Below, one piece after another: positions 1 to 8,671 of a DNA stretch of 11,870 bases (positions are counted from its first letter, which is position 1; the number at the start of each line of letters is the position of its first letter). The translations under genes and the position numbers were made by a program. The DNA is from Thalassiosira profunda (lineage: Eukaryota; Bacillariophyta; Thalassiosirophyceae; Thalassiosirales; Thalassiosiraceae): positions 1 to 11,870 of the forward strand of contig JALLAP010000569.1 in NCBI GenBank assembly GCA_036939355.1. Reading direction: 5' to 3'. The notes under the pieces were generated by a model, which was not told the origin of the DNA, searched no databases, and was given only the letters and a program-made list of their open reading frames with translations.

Positions 1-861
1 TCAACTTTGGGATGCTCTGCTTGCGGCATCAACATGCTCACATCATGTGCTCATCTCACGCAATGCAGCGATAAAATGCGATGGGTCCACATAATGAAGA
101 AGGGAGAGTATTATGAGACGGGTCTAACGGAGCTCTTCCATCGAATACTCTCCGCCTACGACAGGTCAACCCAGCCCCCGCCATTGATGTTGGATATAGG
201 AATGAACATTGGATGGTTTAGCCTGTACACCCGCGCCCACGGCCACGACATTGCCGCCTTCGAGCCAAACCCAACCATGTTTCCGAGGATGTGCGAATCG
301 CTGGAATACAATAAATGGGACAAAGATGACGGAGTGACGCTGTGGAATTATGGGTTGGGCGTGGAAGCGGGCGTGTTCAATTTGACGCTGGGCAACAATC
401 CAGGGGGCAGTTCCTTCCACGCAGATCGATTGGCACCGAAATTCCGAAGGACGCTGCCCGTATCGGTGGTGGCGCTGGACACAATTGCGACGCAGGAGGG
501 ATGGTTGGATCGGAAGATATCGCTGGTAAAGGTGGATGTGGAAGGTTTCGAGAGCTACGTCTTTCAGGGCGGCAAGAAGCTCTTCTACAACGGAAACGTG
601 GAAAATATCCTGATGGAGAACTCAATCACCGATATCGAAGTTGTGGGGCAAATGGTGGACATGCTTTACGACGCAGGATACCGGGTGAAGGAAATTCGCA
701 CCGTCAACGGCGATCCGTACCACGAGGATTGGTGGCACACGTTCAATCCCGAACTGGAAAAGAGGCACGCCAATACGCAGATTCTGCCGGAATCAGACCA
801 GCTTCGGTTTCTGAGCAAGGCGACGTCGAACATCTGGTGGCAGCACAAACGGATGTCTTGA
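1..861 (+). CDS. FkbM-family SAM-dependent methyltransferase, 5' partial
   Basis: This frame is open from the first base to a TGA at 859-861, giving 286 residues with no start that I trust; the nearest in-frame ATG is at 34. Counting from base 1, the SAM-binding loop D-I-G-M-N-I-G lies at residues 65-71, followed by the acidic strand end F-E-P-N-P at about 87-91. The family motif K-V-D-V-E-G-F-E starts at about residue 177. This order (glycine loop, FEPNP, KVDVEG) is typical of the FkbM/Methyltransf_21 fold, whose members often O-methylate sugars or other small acceptors; the acceptor here cannot be told. Many algal members have an N-terminal signal anchor. None is visible, so it may lie upstream of the window. 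No intron is needed within the window. The next gene follows on the same strand after about 400 bp. Confidence 0.85.
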   Translation, partial: STLGCSACGINMLTSCAHLTQCSDKMRWVHIMKKGEYYETGLTELFHRILSAYDRSTQPPPLMLDIGMNIGWFSLYTRAHGHDIAAFEPNPTMFPRMCESLEYNKWDKDDGVTLWNYGLGVEAGVFNLTLGNNPGGSSFHADRLAPKFRRTLPVSVVALDTIATQEGWLDRKISLVKVDVEGFESYVFQGGKKLFYNGNVENILMENSITDIEVVGQMVDMLYDAGYRVKEIRTVNGDPYHEDWWHTFNPELEKRHANTQILPESDQLRFLSKATSNIWWQHKRMS

Positions 862-1259
862 TAGATACTCGATGAACGTCATTCGATATTGAAGTAATGA
901 TACTCAGCTACAACCGGAACTCAATGAATCGCTGTCTGCAGGGGCGACACCCCACCGGGCGAGGGAGAGGACAGAGAGCGAGGCGGTCTCAGTGGGATCT
1001 TTCCCCTCCAAATTTAGTAACAGTTCCTTTGTATGTGACCACTCCCTCTCCCTCTTCTGCCTCACCACAGCGTGCAAACATCAATCCCAGTAGGCGAGGT
1101 GGAGGCATAGAGCGCGGTGGCGAAGACAGCAGCGGCAGAGGGGTGGCTTCCGCATCTGTGGCGAAGAGATTGCAGGGCAGCCGAGCGAGGGCGGCGATCT
1201 CACATCCAACAGTGGCGAGCGGATTTTCACTTCTCTCCACGCCCATCACCGTCCACAAG
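862..1259 (+). promoter_or_regulatory. Intergenic/5' leader region before DNMT5
   Basis: About 400 bp separate the FkbM stop from the chosen DNMT5 start. The DNMT5 frame happens to be open here from an ATG at 897, but the translation is low-complexity (Arg/Gly/Ser-rich) and resembles no domain, so I treat it as promoter plus 5' UTR. A pyrimidine-rich run at about 1041-1067 ends in CACAG at 1066-1070 and looks like a splice acceptor, so a 5' UTR intron is possible. No clear TATA box is seen. Confidence 0.4.
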
Positions 1260-4200
1260 ATGCGTGCACTTAAGAAGAGCAAGGTGGGGCGCACCTCCGG
1301 CTACCCGGTCACCGTATCGCAGGGCAGGAGCGACCACTCGGCCATTCTCGTTGGAGTGGACGACGGCGTCGACCCGTTCTCCCTTGGCGAGGAAGTGCGG
1401 GTGAGATGGGAATCTACCAGCGGCTGGGACAATGTGTCCGCGAGGAGCGTGACGCTGGTGGGAGGGAACGAGGGTGAGAGTGCTGTCGAGGCAGTGCAAC
1501 GGGTGAACTCAGTTGAGAGGGCATCATCATCCAGGAAACGGTCGCCCACGCCCCAGCCCCCAGAGCCCGAGGCTGAGCCCGAGCCCAAGTACGGACTTGG
1601 CACAGGGGTCGAGAAAGTGTTTGGCGGTTTAGGCGCCTTCTCCGGAAGAGTGACCCTGATAGAACCAAAACCCACCGACCCCAGAATGAAATGGTACACA
1701 GTGGAGTATGAGGATGGCGACAAGGAAACGTATTCGGAGGACGAGATGGACAAAATCGCGTGCATCAACGGGGAGAAGATGGCAACCGGCAAGCTGGGGA
1801 AGAGGAAGGGCAAGCCCAAGAACGACCAAGATAGAAAGACAAAGAAGCCACGTGCGTTAAACGAGGATGATACCAAGACATCATCGAACGACACAGCCGA
1901 AACAGATGGTCGGCACATCATGTCCAATGGCGAGCAGAGCGCGCCAAATGATACTCTCATGCGCAGACTGCCCCGGCGATCCAGGAAGAAGAATGTGCAC
2001 TACGCAGAAGTCGACACAGACGACGATGTGGGCTTCAGCTCGGAGGATGACTCGCCCCAGAAGGAGAGGGCGAATGGTAATGTTGCAAAATGGTCCCGAA
2101 GGTCGAAAGCAAAGAGCAGAGGGGAGAAGAAACGAGCGGCGGACAGCGACAGCGAGGAATTTGAGCCTGAATCTGAGCCAGACGATGTGTCGGAATCGGA
2201 GATGGAGGTAGATTCTGACGAGGAAGAGTATGGTCCCAAGAGGGGAAAGAAGGACAGAAAGAAGGGAGCAAAGCAGGCAGCGGGGAAACAGCCAGCTGGC
2301 CAAGCAAACTCAGATGCAGGGCCAAAGGAGGCGAAGAAGAAGATGTCGGAAATGTTCACACCAATGAACAACCCCCCATTCTGGAACAGCAAAATGTCCT
2401 CGAAGGAGATCCAAGAGAAGCTGCAGTTTCTTGATTCTTGTGGAATGGAGGCTACAGACGATATCATTGATGGAATTGTCGGGCAACAGCTGGATAAGAT
2501 TGGGGGCGTGCTTAAGAAGGCCCTTGCGTCGGGAGATGCGAAGATGCCCGCCAACGCAAACAATCAGCTCGCGGAAGCAAGCAATGATGGTGAGGCAGGC
2601 AATCTAGGCAGCCAATCCAACCCACTGGTTCTCGGCACGGCCTGTTCCGGGACCGACGCCCCCGCACTGGCTATGACAATCGTACAAGAACAGCTCGAAA
2701 AACGAGGTATGGGCGACCTCTTCCGCCACGACCACGTCTTCTCGTGCGAAAATGAGCCATTCAAGCAATCCTACCTCGCGCGGAACTTCGATTCGGTTCT
2801 CTATCCTGACATTGTGAAATTGGTAGACGACCCGCCGAGGGATGTGTACGGACGCGAGCAGCCACTGCCAAACTTTAACATGTTCGTGGCCGGTACGAGC
2901 TGCAAGGACTTCTCAATGCTAAATTCGACTCGGCGGCTGGATATCGAGGATAGGGGTTGCTCTGGCGAAACCTTCCTGGCAGCGTGTGAATTGCTCTTCA
3001 AGGAGAAGCCGCGATATGCCATATTCGAGAACGTGACGGGTGCACCCTGGGCCAAGGTGAGTGACGACTTCGATGAACGTTCCTTGCCTCGTGTCTGTAG
3101 AATGATCTGAGTCCGCTGTGTATCAAACAGATGAGCGAATATATTACGGGTCGTATCGATCTATCTGGATGCGGAACAGGGAAGAAGATAAAGGGGGCTT
3201 CCAAGGGAAAAGGTGGCGAGTTAGAGTTTGCGAAAGCAGGCGGGAATATCCAGGTGGACAGAGGGCATTCGCTGTGGAGCTATCGTGGAGGGCTATTCGG
3301 AGGAGGGAAGCTCCGCCATCAATAAAGTTTCGTGGCCTAAATCTTCGCAGAAGAGGTGCACTCTTGACGAGCTTGCAAAGTTCAACGGTATCGACCGGAA
3401 GTCAGATACTCTCATACTCCGCAATGAAGTGAACTACTGCGCCCACTGGTTAAAGAAGATTGACACAAAGAACTACGGGCTGCCACAGACGAGAGAACGA
3501 ACCTATATGTTTGTGTGGCAACCAGAGGATGATGGCAATTTCGAAGACGACCTCGGAGAGTATTGGGATGCAATTGTGCGGTATCTTGCGTCTCCTGTGC
3601 GCCATTCGTTGGAAAGCTTTATTCTCGAGGTCGACCACGATATCATTCGGACGTTTCGCGAGGCGCTCAACGGACCGACGGGACGATATACACAGCGTGC
3701 AGTCAACCAGGCGCCTGACTTTTGGGATAAGGCCAGTGGCAATGCAAATCTTCCGCACAACGTCAATGTTCGAAAGGCTATCGGCATGCAAGAACTGGCT
3801 CGTCCACAAACGCAGTGGGGCCCTTACGGGGAGATGCATGTACCTCCGCACTGGTGGCTCGAGTACATGAAGACCTGTTCCCAGCGACACCTAGACTTGC
3901 TAGACATCCTTCACGCATCTGCAGCTCGAGATGCCGAGTCTAAGGATTCCAACTTTGGTGAGACTGAATGATGAAGCCACTCTTTTCTCGCAAACAATCA
4001 TCTCATGCGCATCTTGTGTACCATTCTAGCCTCCTTCTTTTGGAACATCTCACAGAACGGTGAGCTGAGCTGCCAAATGTCTCACTGATGCATTGCGTGC
4101 GCTAGCCCACCCATCTAACGCCGTTTCGCCTTGTTCCTTAACAGCCTCAAAAGAGAAGCACCGTTCGGCTGTGGCGGGCGTTGCATCATGCATCACGCCC

Positions 4201-7200
4201 GGTGGGAATGTGTTTCTTCCACACGCTGGCCGCCCGTTGCTTGGCTGTGAGAAACTTTTGTTGCAGGGCATTCCTTTCTTTCGTTTGCTCCTCGGAAACG
4301 AGACTGAAGTGAATTTAGGAGATCTAGCCGGAAATGCGGTGAGTTCCTCAGGCGCCGAACTTTGCCTTGCGTGTCACATGTTTGCTCATCTTGCGCATCG
4401 AATCCATTCAGATGAGTCTCAGTGTTGTTTGCGCGACCTTGCTGGCTGCAATGACTTGCAAGCAGCTCAGAAAGGAGCACGAGAGGTCTTTGCACGATGA
4501 TGTGCTCCGGACACTGAAATCCATAAACAAAATCACAGCGTGGCCGTCTTCAAAGCCCACCACCAATGTGCCCATTAACGTGTCGAATGTGCAAGGGAGA
4601 AAACAGGGAGACACCAGGTCTCTCTTCAAGGCATTGTCCGAAATGGCAGAGGAGGCCATCAAGTCATCTGTTTGGTGTACCTGTGAAACAAGCGGTAGGC
4701 TCTCCAAAAGTGCTAACTTTTTGCGCTGCACTATTTGTTCCGTTGCGTGCTGCCGAGGCTGCGTTGGCACTAAGCAGGGATATCAGCTGTCCAGCCATAT
4801 CATTCAAGATGTCGTTTTCGCCGAGGACGAGCGCGATGTAGGAGCCTTTGAAGCAACGCTGCGGGGTTTGCTGCCGTCAACGTTGGCGTTTAGCGAGGAT
4901 GGTCTGGATGAAATCGTTACCGCTCTCAAGAAGGACGAACACCGCGTTGCTTGCATTTCAGGATGCTCTTTCGGTCTACATCGAATCAAACGGGGCAGGA
5001 TGAAATGGATCGCAATATATTACGCCCGGGAGAGGGGAACGGGTGAATCGATAGCTGAGTTCAAGATCTCGATTGGACAGCTGGAGGGGAGGGCTGCCAG
5101 TGCCAATCGAATGATAGGGATGCAAGGAGAGCTCACATCGTTTCTGCCGGCAAGGAAAGAACCATTGGTGCGAGGCCCACTAACATGTTGTGCGATGGCA
5201 AGGCAATGTTCGTCGGATCTCGACTTGCATTGGACAATGAGGTCGACCGACTCGCAAGTTTCCCTTTCTCTTGTTGGCAGCGGGTCAGCCCCGTCCTTTC
5301 GTGCAGAAATGGGCCTGACTGATGACGCTGCAGATTCCCTGCATGAACACGCCACTACCAAAAGAAAGAAGGAGTTTTCGCTATCATCAGCACACGGTGA
5401 TAGGAGACGGTGGGTTTATGCAAGCAACTGGCGCGTTTCGCCTGAGACAATAACGATCGAGGACAGTCGAGACGAAGGCGAAAATCTGAGTGGCGAATAC
5501 ACTCGTGTGAAATGCATGCATTCGTTCAACCAGAATGCGTGTTGGAAAAGGACGAAGACACACAATTCGCCTGAGCTCTATCTTTTGATCAAACCCGACG
5601 TTTCGCGTTGCGGGCCTGACGTCGGCGTCATATCGACCTCGACCAATCACGAAGACACTGCATCGATCCTGGCATCTCTTTCCGACGATTAGCAGCCATG
5701 TGATGCTCTCCGCGACAAAACGCACAAGGTGAAGACGGATTTGTCCAACTGGATCCCTCTCCAAAAAATGACGTGCATGGCACTGGAAACAAACTGTCTG
5801 GTCGAGGCTCCCGAGAGAGACGACTCCCCAATCCTTCTAAAGATGAACGGCCTTTCGGATATCGACATTGCCGACCTTTGCTGCCGTGACGACGAGTCAG
5901 GATCTAAGCAAGTGCTCTCCCTGAATGTCCACCGAGGCGCAAAGGCGCAGCAGACTGTCAGAAGATTCAATCTTCTCTGCGTGGCCCCATTCCTCAAATA
6001 CGCGGCAGCTCATGGCGTCAAGTATGATCTGTCAATGAACTCAGAATGGACACCTATCGAGCCGCCCGAGAATAGCCCTCCTTTTGGATGCTGCTCTGTC
6101 ACAATCCCACCACGCCCAACTGAAAGCTGGTTCTTCGACAAGGAGCGCGAGAAGTGGGAACGATCTAGTGAAGCCGGTGCCTCTCGAAAGTACTTCCTAG
6201 CATTAGAGAATGCACCCGTATGCTTTGATATCGTTGTGGACAGAAAAGAACGTTCTCTCACGGTGAATTGCCATCCATCTGTGGCTGCTCATCAAGCGGC
6301 GTTTGGTTTGATCGAAGGCAGAGGAAGTGGGATCGAGAGACAAGTGTCCTTGAAATTCCGCTTGCTCTCAAGTAGCCAAAAGGATCCCGTGCTGGAAAGA
6401 TTCCGTTTACACAATTGCTCGGACCTGCCCGAGACTAGGGTGCCCTTGAAGGCTCCACATCAACTTTATGAGAGGCAGCAGAAAGCAGTCACAAAGATGC
6501 TGCGAGTGGAGAGAGGAGAGGTCGAATTTGACGAGATAGAAATGAGCGAGCAAGTCATGCCTGGATCGACAGGCTGGAGTCTCGTTGCCAAAGCATCGCG
6601 GACAACGAGGCTGCGCGGAGGAGTCATCGCGGATGCAATTGGTGCTGGGAAGACATTGATTAGCATCGCAATCATTCTACGTGGAATTGAGGCGGCCAGA
6701 GCCAACCGCTCGTTTCCACGAAAGAGCTCAGCATCGCTGGTTGTTGTGCCACCCGGTCTGATAGACCAATGGAGTAGCGAAATCAACAAATTCACAAGTG
6801 ACCTGCCAAACGTGCTCCGCATCTACGACGATAAGGCGCTCGACAAGTATTCTTTGAAGGAAATAATCGAGGCGGATGTTGTGATTTGTCCCGTCGACAT
6901 GTTGCAAGCGAAGGGCTACATGGAACGCCTAGCCCGTATGGCAACAGGATCGAGCAATGAGGAGGTGCCGCGACTTCCTGCCCAAACTGGCCAGGTGGAA
7001 AAGAATGGAGCTGCTGGTGTGTGGATCCCCGCAACCTCTGCCGATCCCTACGGAGGAGCCAACAACCCGAGAAACCAGCAAAGGCGCAATGAGTCTGCCT
7101 ACTTCACATACATCTATCAGGACTACATCCGGTGAGTGATAGAAGAGTGATACTGAACATTTTTCATGAAGGCTCATGCACCATCTCACAAGACACTGCT

Positions 7201-8575
7201 TGCGACCAGAAAAATGAGGGCGAAGGACTTCAAGCCTAGCGAAAAGGGCGTTGCACTGGAGTTCTTCGAGTGGGAGAGAGTATTCGTGGATGAAATACAC
7301 GAGTGCTTGTGCACTGCAAAAGACGAGATGAAGGAAGCCAAAGCCAAAGCTACCGACACTTCAGGATTCTTCCAAGAGAAGAATCGACGCGCTGGTCGAG
7401 AGGTGCGCAAACATCCTCCCTCCGTCTCTGCCACATCTGCCATTGATTCTCACTACTGTCCCGTACTCTACAGTTTCTTGGCATAACAACGAAGGACATC
7501 TCAATGCGTCCTCTGGTATTTCGATCTGCCATATTCGGCCTCACTGCCACCCCTCTCCTAGACTCCACGAACCGAGTCATCGAGTTGGCTAACTTGATGG
7601 GAAACGCCTACGTCATCGGGTTATCGAACCATTGGCGGAACCTGGAAAAGGAGTCGGGACGAGACATATTCCTGACCACCTTTCTCGAGCCTAAGCAGAG
7701 CAGAGAGATCCGAAAGAACATCTACGCCAAATGCCAGGACTATCTCGATCTCGCTTGCTGCAAAAACAAGAACGAAGAAGACATGGAGGGCATCGAACTT
7801 GTGGAGCATCGGGAGAACGTGAAGATGTCTGACGAAGAAGGAGAGCTCTACAAAAAGAGCCAGAGCGGCATAAATTCTGTGGTGCAGAGCTTCGCCATTA
7901 AACCGGAAGACTTTGACGTGACCGCAGGCCACGATGTGTCAAAGTTCCTAAGGCAGAATGCCAAGTTTGCGTGTCGTGGTCAGAAGCTGGTCGAGGTAAG
8001 TGACATCGATTGAAAGTCCACGTCTACAGCCGGATTCTTCTCACCGAAATGTCGCGTCGTAGTTGTGCAAACACATTTTGTCGGCCGAGGGAAATGCCAA
8101 CACCAAGATCATCGTCTTTACCGACGAGCGAATCGGCGCGGGGAATGCTGCAAGAGACTCCTTGATGAGCGAGGAAGGACTGGGCTGCACATGGCTGGAC
8201 GAAGAGGATACCGTCGAAGAGAAGAACAAGAAGCTGGCCTGGTATCAATATGCAGATGCCACCGAAGAAGATCGACGACGGCCGCGCGTGTTGGTACTGC
8301 ACTTCGCACACGCCGCAGGTCTCAACCTCCAAGCGGAATGCAACAACTTGATCCTCTTCACTCCTCTCTACGTTGGCGAAGGCGGAACTTCAGGCGATCC
8401 CGTGGGCGACGCCAGCACGGAGTTGCAGGCGATTGGCAGGGTCTTCAGGCCGGGGCAGCCCAAGGCGAAGGTGCACGTGTATCGCATCGAGGTGGAAGGG
8501 CCGAACGGAGAGGAATGTCTCGACACCCACCTCTTCGACGCAACACCGATGCAGAAACCATTCAAATGGCTGTGA
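1260..8575 (+). CDS. DNMT5: DNMT5: Tudor-like/C5-cytosine methyltransferase/zinc finger/SNF2 ATPase
   Basis: My model joins 1260-3056, 3131-3957, 4030-4059, 4145-4338, 4412-7131, 7210-7402, 7474-7995 and 8063-8575, about 2,264 residues. Residue numbers assume a one-base shift near 3260 and a residue at the TAG 5690-5692. Tudor-like segments lie at about 45-70 and 109-167, then an acidic/basic linker with NLS-like clusters (170-360). The methyltransferase has motif I G-T-A-C-S-G-T-D (459-466), catalytic Cys548 in T-S-C-K-D-F-S, E-N-V (590-592), Q-T-R-E-R (about 718-722) and D-L-A-G-N-A before the 4339 splice. Zinc-ligand-like cysteines are at 1038, 1040, 1055, 1058, 1062/1063 and 1066. SNF2 motifs are G-A-G-K-T (1693-1697), D-E-I-H-E (1883-1887), L-T-A-T-P (1943-1947) and Q-A-I-G-R-V-F-R-P-G-Q (2216-2226). 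This order is diagnostic of DNMT5, an ATP-dependent maintenance CpG methyltransferase in characterised members. The ATG at 1260 was chosen because recognisable protein begins there. The TAG and the frame change leave it open whether this copy is functional. Confidence 0.93.
3057..3130 (+). other. DNMT5 intron 1 (74 bp)
   Basis: The donor is AAG|GTGAGT and the acceptor AAACAG. It is phase 0 and joins F-E-N-V-T-G-A-P-W-A-K to M-S-E-Y-I-T-G-R-I, a natural continuation after the ENV motif. Read through, the frame ends at 3110. Confidence 0.88.
3225..3350 (+). other. Frame change inside DNMT5 exon 2: indel or 97-bp intron
   Basis: The exon enters in the frame of 3131 (M-S-E-Y-I-T-G-R-I) and must leave in the frame carrying K-R-C-T-L-D-E-L and Y-G-L-P-Q-T-R-E-R. 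The downstream frame has a TAG at 3222-3224 and the upstream frame a TAA at 3326-3328, so the switch is confined to this stretch. Option one is one surplus base near 3259-3262, reading Q-V-D then E-G-I-R-C-G-A-I-V. Option two is an intron 3254-3350 (97 bp, CAG|GTGGAC to TTCGCAG, branch-like CCTAA about 15 nt before the acceptor), which restores frame in phase 0 and removes about 32 residues. The donor in option two is weak compared with the GTGAG donors elsewhere. Confidence 0.75.
3958..4029 (+). other. DNMT5 intron (72 bp) before the microexon
   Basis: The donor is TTTG|GTGAGA and the acceptor CATTCTAG. It is phase 1. Its length matches the other introns of the gene, whereas skipping to the next acceptor at 4144 would give an out-of-range 187 bp. 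Confidence 0.72.
4030..4059 (+). other. DNMT5 30-nt microexon
   Basis: It lies between a TTCTAG acceptor and a GTGAGC donor. Both flanking introns are phase 1, so the exon is frame-neutral. With the split alanine codons it reads A-S-F-F-W-N-I-S-Q-N and leads into A-S-K-E-K-H-R-S-A-V. The two introns it creates (72 and 85 bp) both have GTGAG donors. The peptide fits the conserved core of the methyltransferase just before C-I-T-P-G-G. Confidence 0.72.
4060..4144 (+). other. DNMT5 intron (85 bp) after the microexon
   Basis: The donor is AACG|GTGAGC and the acceptor is TTCCTTAACAG, preceded by a pyrimidine-rich run. It is phase 1 and leads into S-K-E-K-H-R-S-A-V-A-G and then C-I-T-P-G-G of the methyltransferase C-terminal lobe. 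Confidence 0.75.
4339..4411 (+). other. DNMT5 intron (73 bp)
   Basis: The donor is GCG|GTGAGT and the acceptor CCATTCAG. It is phase 0 and joins D-L-A-G-N-A to M-S-L-S-V-V-C-A-T-L-L-A-A-M, rebuilding the conserved last methyltransferase helix. Confidence 0.88.
5690..5692 (+). other. In-frame TAG stop inside DNMT5
   Basis: The exon 4412-7131 is one 2,720-bp open frame apart from this single TAG. Protein-like sequence continues on both sides: S-L-S-D-D before it and Q-P-C-D-A-L-R-D after it. A G-to-A change in a tryptophan codon (TGG) would explain it in one step; that is inference. Alternatively the TAG is the acceptor of an unrecognised intron: TTTCCGACGATTAG is acceptor-like, and a GTCGGC donor at 5621 would give a 72-bp in-frame intron, but that donor is poor. 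Taken literally, translation stops before the SNF2 domain. Confidence 0.8.
7132..7209 (+). other. DNMT5 intron (78 bp)
   Basis: The donor is CCG|GTGAGT and the acceptor TGCGACCAG. It is phase 2. The AG at 7170-7171 breaks the frame, while 7209 restores it, reading Y-Q-D-Y-I-R-K-M-R-A-K-D-F into the strand that carries D-E-I-H-E. Confidence 0.75.
7403..7473 (+). other. DNMT5 intron (71 bp)
   Basis: The donor is GAG|GTGCGC, weaker than its neighbours, and the acceptor is CTCTACAG after a pyrimidine-rich tract. It is phase 0 and joins R-A-G-R-E to F-L-G-I-T-T-K-D-I, upstream of the F-G-L-T-A-T-P motif. Confidence 0.8.
7996..8062 (+). other. DNMT5 intron (67 bp)
   Basis: The donor is GAG|GTAAGT and the acceptor GTCGTAG. 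It is phase 0 and joins K-L-V-E to L-C-K-H-I-L-S-A-E at the border of the SNF2 C-lobe. Confidence 0.85.
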
Positions 8576-8671
8576 ATGCAGATGATTGAGTCTAAGGCAC
8601 CATCGAGATCGAGAAAGTGGTTCCCTTCACGCAGCACTCCATAAAGGCCTCTTCTATGCATCTTTGCCTCC
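8576..8671. other. Convergent spacer between DNMT5 and the AlkB gene
   Basis: Only 96 bp separate the two stop codons, so the two transcripts probably share or overlap their 3' UTRs. An ATAAA-like word occurs at about 8641 on the plus strand. No structured element is seen. Confidence 0.6.

Noticed and set aside
1301..1960. 219-residue open frame on the minus strand
   Set aside because: It is antisense to the DNMT5 N-terminal exon. The Ser/Phe/Leu-rich translation is what Lys/Glu-rich coding gives in reverse; it has no domain.
2000..2563. 187-residue minus-strand open frame rich in Ser
   Set aside because: It is a shadow of the acidic/basic linker of DNMT5, where Glu, Asp and Lys codons read backwards as Ser, Phe and Leu.
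3226..3253. 28-bp GT-AG mini-intron that would also fix the DNMT5 frame
   Set aside because: All other introns here are 67-85 bp. Introns this short are known only in special lineages such as ciliates and nucleomorphs; an indel or the 97-bp intron is more plausible.
3958..4144. A single 187-bp intron
   Set aside because: It is frame-compatible but out of the length range. It contains a frame-neutral 30-nt exon bounded by good splice sites.
5690..5692. UAG reassigned to a sense codon
   Set aside because: Only one in-frame TAG occurs in several thousand coding codons here. A reassigned codon should recur.
7132..7171. A 40-bp intron ending at the AG at 7170-7171
   Set aside because: It throws the next exon out of frame and hits a stop within about 50 bp; the acceptor at 7209 restores frame.
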